From positions 1 to 42,224 of the forward strand of contig CAMPJJ010000045.1 in the NCBI GenBank assembly GCA_946886855.1: 42,224 bases of DNA, in the 5' to 3' direction. The DNA is from an uncultured Roseateles sp. (lineage in GTDB: Bacteria > Pseudomonadota > Gammaproteobacteria > Burkholderiales > Burkholderiaceae). The translations under genes and the position numbers were made by a program. This document shows, piece after piece, positions 15,691 to 22,485 of the stretch; the stretch's first letter is position 1; every line of letters starts with the position of its first letter. The notes under the pieces are model-generated. The model saw nothing but the letters and a program-made list of their open reading frames with translations. It was not told where the DNA came from and searched no databases.

Positions 15691-15846
15691 TCAGATGTAG
15701 CCCAGCAGCAGCAGGACGATCAGGATCAGGACGACCAGGCCCAGGCCGCCGCTGGGGCCGTAGCCCCAGCTGCGGCTGTGAGGCCAGGACGGCAGGGCGC
15801 CGACGAGCAGCAGGATGAGGATGACGAGCAGGATGGTGCTGATCAT
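15691..15846 (-). CDS. DUF3309 family small hydrophobic protein
   Basis: A 51-aa peptide: an N-terminal hydrophobic helix, the conserved centre Leu-Pro-Ser-Trp-Pro-His-Ser-Arg-Ser-Trp-Gly-Tyr-Gly-Pro-Ser-Gly-Gly, then a second hydrophobic helix. This is the DUF3309 pattern, almost certainly an inner-membrane hairpin of unknown role. The start at 15846 gives the family length; the frame upstream is not protein-like. Confidence 0.9.
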   Translation of the reverse strand: MISTILLVILILLLVGALPSWPHSRSWGYGPSGGLGLVVLILIVLLLLGYI

Positions 15847-16031
15847 GCGGATCTCCGAATGTGATGGACGTGGGTCGGACCCGCGCGCAGCCGGTGAGGC
15901 TGCCCGTGGGCGCTTGCCCCTGTACGGCAACCCCTGTGCCCGGTGTACGAACTTGGGGACGTGAACGTCGAGCGCCTCGGGTTCGCGGCTTGCTGGAGGC
16001 GATCGCGACCCTTTGAAAGCACCGAGACCCT

Positions 16032-17732
16032 ATGCCCACGCGCCGCGCCACGCCTTCCGACCGTCTTCTCCTGCAGCAACTGCGACGATTCGGGCTGCGC
16101 GTCTGGCGGCCCGGCCAGAAGGAGGTGATCGATCGGGTGCTGCGCGGCTTGAACACGCTGGCCGTGATGCCGACCGGCGCGGGCAAGTCGCTGTGCTATC
16201 AGCTGCCCGCCGCCCTGCTGCCGGGACGGACCATCGTCGTCTCGCCGCTCATTGCCTTGATGAAGGACCAGTGCGAGCGCCTCTCCGCGCTGGGTATCCG
16301 GTGCGCGCAGGTGCACAGCGGCCTGGACGCGGCCACGCTCGCGGCGCAGGAGGCGGCCGCGCTGGACGGCACCGCGCGGGTGGTGCTGCTGACGCCGGAG
16401 CGCCTGGACGACGCGGGGTGGCTGGCGCGCCTCGCGGAGCGGCCCACCGACCTGCTGGTCGTCGACGAGGCGCACTGCATCTCGCAATGGGGCCACGACT
16501 TCCGGCCGGCCTTCCTGAACATCGGCGAGGCGCGCGAGCGGCTGGGGCGTCCGGCCGTGCTCGCGCTCACCGCGACCGCGTCGGCGGAGGTGATCGAGGA
16601 CATCGCGCGGCAACTGGACATTCCCGGCGCGGGCTGCCTGATCGGCGGCACGTACCGCGCCAACCTGCACTATCGCGTCGAGCCGCTGGCGGACGACGAG
16701 GACAAGCTGCGGCGGGTGCTCGCGCTCGTCGCCGGCGAGGACCCGGCACTGCCGTCGACGATCGTCTACACCGCCACGGTGAAGGCCGCGGAAACGGTGC
16801 ATGACGCGCTGGTCGGCGCCGGGGTCCGGTCGGCGCTGTACCACGGCCGTCTGCGTGCCGCCGAGCGCCAGGAGGCGCAGGACCGCTTCATGCGGGGCGA
16901 TGCGCGGGTGATGGTCGCGACGAACGCGTTCGGCCTGGGCATCGACAAGCCGGACATCCGGCGGATCGTGCACTACCAGCTGCCGGCGGGGCTCGACGTC
17001 TATTACCAGGAATCGGGACGCGCCGGTCGCGACGGCGAGCCGGCGGATTGCACGCTGCTGTTCGTGGCGGGCGACCGGGCGGTGCAGCAGTTCTTTCTCA
17101 ACGGCCGGTATCCGGCACCGGCGGATGCGCAATCGGTGACCGAGGCGCTGCGCACCGCCCCGCCGGACGAGACGGGGTGGACACTCGATGCGCTGCGGGA
17201 GCGCCTCGGCCGACCGCGCAACAAGCTCGAGGTGCTGACGGGCCTGCTGGTCCGCGAGGGCTGGTTGACGGAAGACGGCGATGCGTTCGAGCTGGCCGAT
17301 CCCCCGCCGGGCGACGTGGCGTCGCTGATGGCGGCGCTGGCCCGCTATGAATCCAAGGCGCGCCAGGACCGGCGGCGGCTGGAGCAGATGGTGTTCTACG
17401 CGCAGAGCGGCCTGTGCCGCTGGCGCGTCATGCTGGAGGCGTTCGACGAGGCGGCGGGTTTCGAGCGATGCCACGGTTGCGACAACTGCGAGCGCTTCGA
17501 CGCGCACGAGCGCGAGTCCTCGTCGCGCGTTGCCGAGGCAAGCCCTGACACCCCGGTCGCGATGCCGGTCCTGTTCCAACCCGGCGATGTGGTCCGGGTC
17601 AAGCGCTACGGCGGCGGCGTGGTCGTCGAAGCCAGCGCGGAAAGCGTGACCGTCGCCTTCGGTCCGGAGAAGCGCAGCTTCCTGCCGCAGTACGTGAAGC
17701 GCGCCAAGCCACCGGCGGCGAAAGCGGCCTGA
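16032..17732 (+). CDS. recQ: RecQ-family ATP-dependent DNA helicase with atypical C-terminus
   Basis: A 566-aa superfamily-2 3'-5' DNA helicase. Motif 0 (Leu-Arg-Val-Trp-Arg-Pro-Gly-Gln) is followed by Walker A Pro-Thr-Gly-Ala-Gly-Lys-Ser (Lys52) and DEAH at 145-148 in [13 protein letters not shown], including the RecQ aromatic loop. Motif VI is Gln-Glu-Ser-Gly-Arg-Ala-Gly-Arg-Asp. A RecQ zinc site follows: Cys462, Cys480, Cys483, Cys486. There is no HRDC domain. Residues about 518-556 form a short beta-rich module ([14 protein letters not shown]) resembling the Tudor-like end of UvrD/PcrA helicases. Role in recombination and fork repair is from family. Confidence 0.92.
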   Translation: MPTRRATPSDRLLLQQLRRFGLRVWRPGQKEVIDRVLRGLNTLAVMPTGAGKSLCYQLPAALLPGRTIVVSPLIALMKDQCERLSALGIRCAQVHSGLDAATLAAQEAAALDGTARVVLLTPERLDDAGWLARLAERPTDLLVVDEAHCISQWGHDFRPAFLNIGEARERLGRPAVLALTATASAEVIEDIARQLDIPGAGCLIGGTYRANLHYRVEPLADDEDKLRRVLALVAGEDPALPSTIVYTATVKAAETVHDALVGAGVRSALYHGRLRAAERQEAQDRFMRGDARVMVATNAFGLGIDKPDIRRIVHYQLPAGLDVYYQESGRAGRDGEPADCTLLFVAGDRAVQQFFLNGRYPAPADAQSVTEALRTAPPDETGWTLDALRERLGRPRNKLEVLTGLLVREGWLTEDGDAFELADPPPGDVASLMAALARYESKARQDRRRLEQMVFYAQSGLCRWRVMLEAFDEAAGFERCHGCDNCERFDAHERESSSRVAEASPDTPVAMPVLFQPGDVVRVKRYGGGVVVEASAESVTVAFGPEKRSFLPQYVKRAKPPAAKAA

Positions 17733-17737
17733 GCGAC

Positions 17738-17808
17738 GCCGTCATCGCGGGCCGTCATCGCGGGCCGTCATCGCGGGCCGTCATCGCGGGCCGTCATCGC
17801 GGGCCGTC
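17738..17808. repeat. 13-bp tandem repeat downstream of recQ
   Basis: Five exact copies of GCCGTCATCGCGG (starts 17738, 17751, 17764, 17777, 17790) plus a six-base partial copy. The array begins six bases after the recQ stop. Identity of copies suggests recent slippage expansion. The unit contains CGCGGGCCG at junctions but no clear dyad. Confidence 0.92.
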
Positions 17809-17843
17809 TCCCCCATCGCCCCCTTTTGGTGGGCCCCCTTCAA

Positions 17844-17859
17844 CGCCCCACTCGGGGCG
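17844..17859 (+). terminator. Possible hairpin downstream of recQ
   Basis: Perfect 6-bp stem CGCCCC/GGGGCG with loop ACTC, beyond the 13-bp repeats. No T-run follows. It is the only hairpin seen between recQ and the next gene, so it may end the recQ transcript. The 295-bp gap otherwise holds the tandem array and an AT-richer leader with a T7 run near 17906. Confidence 0.4.
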
Positions 17860-18027
17860 ATGCGCGGCATCGCGCCTTCATGGAGCATGACGTCGTCGCG
17901 CAGGGATTTTTTTGAGGCACGTCAACGGAACGCCGGATTCCTGTCGCGACGCCTACCGGCTCGCTTGCTTCGTTCCCGCATCGGCAGCAGCATGCCAGCC
18001 CCTCGATTCACCTCGGACGCCTTCTTC

Positions 18028-18303
18028 ATGAGTTTGCCAGACAGCGCCATCACTTACCACCTTCAAGTGCCAGAGGAGATCTGCCGACTCATTGACCGGG
18101 CGGCAGCGACTGCGAGCAAGTCTCGCGCCGATTTCATGCTGAATGCCCTTTTGGATGTCGCTCAAAGCGCCCTGCTGGAGCAATCGCTCTTCCGCGTGAG
18201 CGACGAACAGATGGAGGCCTTCGAGCATGCGCTTGAGCAACCCTTGGACGAGAACGTCGCATTTCAGAAATTCCTGGCGAGGAAGGCGCCATGGAAACGC
18301 TGA
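18028..18303 (+). CDS. DUF1778 (TacA-like) antitoxin
   Basis: A 91-aa ribbon-helix-helix protein of the DUF1778 family. The DNA-binding N-terminus (Ile-Thr-Tyr-His-Leu-Gln-Val-Pro-Glu-Glu) and the Ala-Ala-Ala-Thr-Ala-Ser-Lys-Ser-Arg-Ala-Asp-Phe helix are typical of antitoxins paired with GNAT acetyltransferase toxins. The C-terminal arm (Phe-Glu-His-Ala-Leu-Glu-Gln-Pro-Leu-Asp-Glu-Asn) is the toxin-wrapping part. The gene overlaps the GNAT remnant that follows. It appears intact although its toxin is broken. Base composition is lower in GC than the neighbours, which suggests acquisition. The ATG at 18028 gives family length. Confidence 0.85.
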   Translation: MSLPDSAITYHLQVPEEICRLIDRAAATASKSRADFMLNALLDVAQSALLEQSLFRVSDEQMEAFEHALEQPLDENVAFQKFLARKAPWKR

Positions 18304-18744
18304 CGCGATGCGACATCGACGCCCCTCAGTTGCTGACCGCCGCCCACAGCTGCTGCGAGTTTTGATGTGGTCAGGTCGTCTTGGACCGATGGTTTCGACA
18401 GCGCGCGGTTCCCAATCAAGCCAGCGGAGCATCCCGGACTTACGTCGTTGCGACAACCAAAGGAGTTGTCGCTGGCAACGAGCGCAGTCCGCCGAAACGC
18501 GCCGTCGCCAGTTCCGATGTACTTGTTGGGGCAGCTTGCCGTCGATGTTTGCTGGAAAGGCAAAGGGCTGGGCGCTGCGTTGCTGCAGGACGCGCTTTCC
18601 CGCGTCCAACAGGCCGCGCAGCTTGCCGGTGGCAAAGCGTTGGTCTGCCAAGCGATCGACGATCGCGCCAAATCTTTCTATCTTCATCAGGGCTGGAGCT
18701 TGTCTCCCCTCGATCCGATGCTGCTCATGGTCCCACTCCGATGA
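18291..18744 (+). pseudogene. Broken GNAT acetyltransferase toxin (TacT-like)
   Basis: The remnant of the GNAT toxin normally encoded after a DUF1778 antitoxin. The ATG at 18291 overlaps the antitoxin end. Reading gives Leu-Thr-Ala-Ala-His-Ser then a TGA at 18363-18365, where the family has Phe-Asp-Cys-Gly. The same frame then continues with Cys-Gly-Gln-Val-Val-Leu-Asp-Arg-Trp-Phe and Gln-Ala-Ser-Gly-Ala-Ser-Arg-Thr-Tyr-Val-Val up to about 18470. The sequence then jumps frame to Leu-Ala-Thr-Ser-Ala-Val-Arg-Arg-Asn ... Leu-Gly-Gln-Leu-Ala-Val-Asp ... Gly-Lys-Gly-Leu-Gly-Ala-Ala-Leu-Leu and ends Leu-Met-Val-Pro-Leu-Arg. A few codons are missing at the jump, so it is a small deletion. The acetyl-CoA loop survives but no full protein can be made. 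Confidence 0.88.
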
Positions 18745-19636
18745 ACGAATTGGCCGGCTCCCCCACCATCCTCTTGAGCACCCCCGCCGTCTTCTGCATC
18801 AACGGCGTCGCCCGCTTGCTGGTCGGCGTGACCAGGCACAGCGTGCTCTGGATGTCCGCCTTCGCGAACGGCGTGGTGACCAGACGCTCCGGCTTCTCGT
18901 AGATCTGCAGCGCGTCCTCGCCCAAGGCCGCGTGGCCGATGCCGGCCGCGACGCAGTCCAGGATCGCGGGGACGCTGGCCACCTCCCAGCGCACGTCCAG
19001 TGGCACCCCCGCCATGGCCGCCGCCTGCTCCATCAGCGCGCGGAAGATGTGCCCCCGCTGCGGCATCACCAGCGGATAGCGGGACAGCTGCGCCAAGGTC
19101 GGCGGCCGCGTCGGCGCCTGGTCCTTCGGGCTGACGAGGCACAGCCGCTCGCGTCGCAGCGGCAGGATCTCCAGCGCCGGCACGGGCTCGGGGTTGTAGA
19201 CCAGCGCCAGGTCCGTGCGGCCGGTCAGCAGCCACTCGGTCAGGTGCACCGAGAACCCCTCCATGATCGTCAGCCGTGCCTGCGGCATCTCCGCCTGGAA
19301 GGCCCGGATCAGCGCCAGCGTGTGCAGCCGCGCCAGCGTCGGCGGCATCGCGATGGTGATCTGCCCCACCGGCTCGCTGCGGCGCGCCCGCAGGTCGTCC
19401 TTCGCATGGCTGACCAGGTTCAGGATGTCCTGCCCGTGCTGCAGCAGGCGCCGCCCCGCCTCGGTCAGTGCCACGCCGCGGCCGTTGCGCAGCAACAGCG
19501 TCTCGTGCAGCTCCGTCTCCAGCGCCCGCACCTGCCGGCTCAACGCCGGCTGCGCCACTCCCAGCACCATGGCGGCCTTGCTGAAGCTGCCGTGCTCCGC
19601 CACGTGGACGAAGGTTTCCAGTTGGGTCAGGTTCAT
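18725..19636 (-). CDS. LysR-family regulator, likely of the protocatechuate 4,5-cleavage genes
   Basis: A 303-aa LysR-type regulator. Residues 1-60 form the winged helix-turn-helix (Leu-Glu-Thr-Phe-Val-His-Val-Ala-Glu-His-Gly-Ser-Phe-Ser-Lys-Ala-Ala ... Gln-Pro-Ala-Leu-Ser-Arg-Gln-Val). The rest is the two-lobed effector domain. The start at 19636 is preferred for the Met-Asn-Leu-Thr-Gln-Leu opening; ATGs at 19645 and 19663 are possible. It is divergent from the lig/pmd-like genes and shares a 141-bp control region with a strong dyad, so it probably activates them in response to an aromatic or pathway intermediate. Its 3' end overlaps the dead GNAT gene by 20 bp. Confidence 0.9.
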   Translation of the reverse strand: MNLTQLETFVHVAEHGSFSKAAMVLGVAQPALSRQVRALETELHETLLLRNGRGVALTEAGRRLLQHGQDILNLVSHAKDDLRARRSEPVGQITIAMPPTLARLHTLALIRAFQAEMPQARLTIMEGFSVHLTEWLLTGRTDLALVYNPEPVPALEILPLRRERLCLVSPKDQAPTRPPTLAQLSRYPLVMPQRGHIFRALMEQAAAMAGVPLDVRWEVASVPAILDCVAAGIGHAALGEDALQIYEKPERLVTTPFAKADIQSTLCLVTPTSKRATPLMQKTAGVLKRMVGEPANSFIGVGP

Positions 19637-19656
19637 GCGGTGCATGCTCTCATGAG

Positions 19657-19687
19657 CCGGCATGGCCCCGCATCCGTGTCATGCCGG
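19657..19687. promoter_or_regulatory. Candidate LysR operator, 8-bp inverted repeat
   Basis: A perfect dyad CCGGCATG (19657-19664) and CATGCCGG (19680-19687) separated by 15 bp lies in the divergent spacer, 21 bp from the LysR start. It abuts a CTCATGAG palindrome (19649-19656) and a GCATGC (19642-19647). Placement and symmetry fit a dimer or tetramer site for the adjacent LysR protein. It does not show the standard T-N11-A core in the arms, so assignment is tentative. Confidence 0.5.
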
Positions 19688-19777
19688 ATCGGAATAGCAG
19701 CTAGTGCAACCCAGAACTGGTGAGCCCGGCCCGTCGGGACCAGAATCCGCCCCACTCGACCGCTTCCTGACCGCCCC

Positions 19778-20473
19778 GTGATCGCACCCCTCGCCGGCCT
19801 TTCCTCGATGGCCACCCGCGCCCTGCTGGCGGAACTGTCCGCGGCGTTCACCGCCGCGCAGGGCCTGGAGCTGCGCATCGAATCGATCGGCGGCATGGAC
19901 GCCGCCCGGCGGGTCGAGGCGGGCGAGGCGCTGGACCTGGTCGTGCTCGCCGCGGACGCGATGGAGCGGCTGCTGGACGCCGGTCACCTGCGCGCCGGTT
20001 CGCTGCGTCCGATCGCCGACTCGCCGATGTTCATCGCGTCGCCGCAAGACCATGCCCGCCCCGCCGTCGACACCGCCGACGCGCTGCGGCAAGCCCTGCT
20101 CGGCGCGCGGGGCATCGGCTACTCCACGGGTCCCAGCGGCCAGGCCTTGCTCAAGCTGCTCGAGGACTGGGGCCTTCGCAACGCCCTCGCCGACCGCCTG
20201 CGGCAGTCGCCCGCGGGTGTGCCCGTGGCGAAGATGGTCGCGCAGGGTGATGTCGACCTCGGCTTCCAGCAACTGAGCGAGCTGCTGGGCCATGGCGGCC
20301 TCACGATCCTCGGCCCGATGCCCCCGGGGCTGGAGACCGTCACCCGCTTCACCGCCGCCGTCGCCACCACCAGCGCCGAGCCCGCGACCGCGCAGCGGGT
20401 GGTCGACGATTTCGCCTCCGCCCGCCACGACGCGCTGCGTCGCAGGCTGGGTCTCGCTTCGCCGGCCGTCTGA
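19778..20473 (+). CDS. ModA-like substrate-binding-domain protein without signal peptide
   Basis: A 231-aa protein resembling molybdate/sulfate-type periplasmic binding proteins (PBP type II fold). It shows Val-Glu-Ala-Gly-Glu-Ala-Leu-Asp-Leu-Val-Val-Leu, Gly-Tyr-Ser-Thr-Gly-Pro-Ser-Gly, and Val-Ala-Gln-Gly-Asp-Val-Asp-Leu-Gly-Phe-Gln-Gln-Leu-Ser-Glu-Leu. No signal peptide or lipobox is seen, and no ABC permease or ATPase is nearby, so it is predicted cytosolic. The chosen start is a GTG; an ATG at 19808 is the alternative. It is the first plus-strand gene after the LysR dyad and lies 85 bp before the aldolase. It may bind a pathway acid inside the cell. Function unknown. Confidence 0.75.
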   Translation: MIAPLAGLSSMATRALLAELSAAFTAAQGLELRIESIGGMDAARRVEAGEALDLVVLAADAMERLLDAGHLRAGSLRPIADSPMFIASPQDHARPAVDTADALRQALLGARGIGYSTGPSGQALLKLLEDWGLRNALADRLRQSPAGVPVAKMVAQGDVDLGFQQLSELLGHGGLTILGPMPPGLETVTRFTAAVATTSAEPATAQRVVDDFASARHDALRRRLGLASPAV

Positions 20474-20500
20474 ACGTGAGGCGCGCCGGGCGATGTCCGT

Positions 20501-20534
20501 TCCCTGATTCCTATTCCCTGATTCCTATTCCCTG
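20501..20534. repeat. 14-bp direct repeat upstream of the aldolase gene
   Basis: Two adjacent exact copies of TCCCTGATTCCTAT (20501 and 20515) followed by a partial TCCCTG. The array ends about 25 bases before the aldolase ATG and just upstream of its AGAAGGAGG ribosome site. It is AT-richer than its surroundings. Confidence 0.9.
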
Positions 20535-20558
20535 CTCCCCCAGAAGGAGGAACCCGCC

Positions 20559-21242
20559 ATGTACGAACTCGGCGTCGTCTACCGCAACATCACCCGCGCC
20601 GACCGCATCGCCGCCGATGCGCTCCGCCACTTCGGCGCCGCCACCGTTCATGAAGCGCTGGGCCGCGTGGGCCTGCTCAAGCCCTGCATGCGGCCGATCC
20701 AGTCGGGCGTCGCGGTCTCCGGGACCGCGGTCACGGTCCTGCTGCAGCCCGGCGACAACTGGATGCTGCACGTGGCCGCCGAACAGATCCGCGAGGGCGA
20801 CATCGTCGTCGCCGGCGTCACCGCCGAATGCGGCGACGGCTACTTCGGCGACCTGCTCGCGACCTCGTTCAAGGCGCGGGGCGCCCGTGCGCTGATCATC
20901 GACGGCGGCGTGCGCGATGTGCGCACGCTCAACGAGATGGGCTTCCCCGTATGGAGCCGATGCATCTCCGCCAAGGGCACGATCAAGGCGACGCCGGGCT
21001 CGGTGAACATCCCGGTGGTCTGCGCCGGCGCACTGGTCCATCCCGGCGACGTCATCGTCGCCGACGACGACGGCATCGTCTGCGTGCCGGCGGCGATGGC
21101 GCAGAAGACCCTCGACGCCGCCGCCGCCCGCGAGGCCAACGAGGGCGCGAAGCGCGAGCAGTTCGCGGCCGGCGTGCTCGGCCTGGACATGTACAAGATG
21201 CGCGAGCCGCTGGCCAAGGCCGGCCTGCGCTACATCGACTGA
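20559..21242 (+). CDS. ligK: 4-carboxy-4-hydroxy-2-oxoadipate aldolase (LigK/PmdF type)
   Basis: A 227-aa class II (metal-dependent) pyruvate aldolase of the HMG/CHA aldolase, RraA-like family. It splits 4-carboxy-4-hydroxy-2-oxoadipate to pyruvate and oxaloacetate, the last step of protocatechuate 4,5-cleavage, and often also decarboxylates oxaloacetate. The metal and substrate motif Ile-Ile-Asp-Gly-Gly-Val-Arg-Asp (Arg119, Asp120) and Gly-Asp-Leu-Leu (97-100) match characterised family members. [11 protein letters not shown] is also typical. A near-perfect AAGGAGG ribosome site sits before the ATG. The LigI/LigAB/LigC genes downstream support the assignment. Confidence 0.92.
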   Translation: MYELGVVYRNITRADRIAADALRHFGAATVHEALGRVGLLKPCMRPIQSGVAVSGTAVTVLLQPGDNWMLHVAAEQIREGDIVVAGVTAECGDGYFGDLLATSFKARGARALIIDGGVRDVRTLNEMGFPVWSRCISAKGTIKATPGSVNIPVVCAGALVHPGDVIVADDDGIVCVPAAMAQKTLDAAAAREANEGAKREQFAAGVLGLDMYKMREPLAKAGLRYID

Positions 21243-21353
21243 TGCAATCCTGCCGCAGTACCCCCTGGAACTAGCACGCAGCAGGTCCCACCCTTTCGAG
21301 CGACCCGCCTCGCAGAAGTCGCCAACAACAAGAGATCGACGGAGACAACGACG

Positions 21354-22484
21354 ATGACTGCCTTCACCGCCACGCCGGATTCCAGCACCGGGGTTCCGTA
21401 CTGCCACCGCCGCTGGCCCTCACCCCTGCCCTCTCCCGCAAGCGGGAGAGGGAGCAAGACGAGCTTCGCCGCCACCCTCGTCCGGACGGGGCAAGGCCTG
21501 ACCCTGGCGATGCTGCTGCTCGGCGCCGCACTGCCGCGTCTGGCCGCCGCCCAGGCCAGCGCGCCGGCGGCTCGGGCCGCGGACTGGCCGACCAAGCCGG
21601 TGCGCATCATCACGCCCTTCCCGGCCGGCGCCGGTCCTGAGACGGTGGCCCGCGTCGTCGCCGAGAAGCTCTCGAAGAAGTGGGGCAAGCCGGTGATCGT
21701 CGAGAACAAGCCCGGCGCCAACGGCTTCATCGCGATCGACGCCTTCAAGCGCGGCGCGTCCGACGGCCACGACCTGATCCAGCTGGACAACGTCCACCTG
21801 GTCGTCTACCCGCACCTGTTCAAGAGGCTGCCTTACGACCCGGTCAAGGACTTCGACCCGATCGCGCCGCTGTTCAAGACCTATTTCTTCGTCGGCGTGC
21901 CGGCCAACAGCAAGTACAAGACCGTCGGCGACATCGTGGCCGACGCCCGGGCCCATCCCAACGCGCTGAACTACGGCTCGTGGTCGATCGGCAACCCGGT
22001 GCACCTGGGCGCGGCCCAGCTCGAGGCCATGACCCGCACGCAGATGACGCACGTGGTCTACAAGGAGACGACGATGCTCTACACCGCCGTGGCCAACGGC
22101 GAACTGAACTTCGCGCTCGGCTCGATGGCCACGGCCGGTCCGCTGCAGCGCGCCGGCAAGATCCGCTTCATCGCGGTCACCGGGCCGAAGCGCCATCCGG
22201 CCTTCCCGGACCTGCCCACCGTCAGCGAGTCCGGCGGCCCCGCCGGCTACGAGGTCACCGGCTGGACCACGATCGCGGCGCCGCGCGGCCTGCCCAAGGC
22301 GGTGCAGGAGAAGATCCAGCGCGACATCGAGGCCGCCCTGGCCGAGCCCGACATCCGCGAGCGCTACGCCACCTTCGGCTACGACGTCTTCCCGACGACG
22401 AAGGAGCAGTACCAAACCTTCATCGCCAGCGAATCCGCCAAGTACGCCGACCTGATCAAGCGACTTAACCTCTCGTTGGACTGA
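21354..22484 (+). CDS. Bug/TctC-family tripartite tricarboxylate transporter binding protein
   Basis: A 376-aa periplasmic solute-binding protein of the Bug family. The mature part opens Trp-Pro-Thr-Lys-Pro-Val-Arg-Ile-Ile-Thr-Pro-Phe-Pro-Ala-Gly and continues with Val-Glu-Asn-Lys-Pro-Gly-Ala-Asn-Gly, the family hallmark. A hydrophobic signal stretch sits at about residues 47-67 (Leu-Thr-Leu-Ala-Met-Leu-Leu-Leu-Gly-Ala), preceded by about 45 extra residues. A perfect 24-bp palindrome falls within that extension. The ATG at 21354 has a GGAG ten bases upstream; an ATG at 21510 would make a short, poorly charged signal. No TctA or TctB membrane genes are present. It probably captures an aromatic or tricarboxylic pathway acid. 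Confidence 0.88.
   Translation: MTAFTATPDSSTGVPYCHRRWPSPLPSPASGRGSKTSFAATLVRTGQGLTLAMLLLGAALPRLAAAQASAPAARAADWPTKPVRIITPFPAGAGPETVARVVAEKLSKKWGKPVIVENKPGANGFIAIDAFKRGASDGHDLIQLDNVHLVVYPHLFKRLPYDPVKDFDPIAPLFKTYFFVGVPANSKYKTVGDIVADARAHPNALNYGSWSIGNPVHLGAAQLEAMTRTQMTHVVYKETTMLYTAVANGELNFALGSMATAGPLQRAGKIRFIAVTGPKRHPAFPDLPTVSESGGPAGYEVTGWTTIAAPRGLPKAVQEKIQRDIEAALAEPDIRERYATFGYDVFPTTKEQYQTFIASESAKYADLIKRLNLSLD
21429..21452. repeat. Perfect hairpin repeat inside the Bug gene's 5' end
   Basis: CCCTCTCCCGC (21429-21439), AA, then GCGGGAGAGGG (21442-21452). This looks like a widespread proteobacterial intergenic hairpin repeat (usually flanked by CTCACCCC, also present here), but it lies inside the predicted coding region and is read as Pro-Ser-Pro-Ala-Ser-Gly-Arg-Gly. 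Confidence 0.85.
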
Positions 22485-22485
22485 C

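Noticed and set aside
15843..17579. 578-codon open frame opposite recQ
   Set aside because: Antisense shadow; Arg/His/Gln-rich with no recognisable motif, while the plus frame has all RecQ motifs.
17738..17808. CRISPR array
   Set aside because: Units are 13 bp with no spacers and no cas genes nearby; it is a simple tandem repeat.
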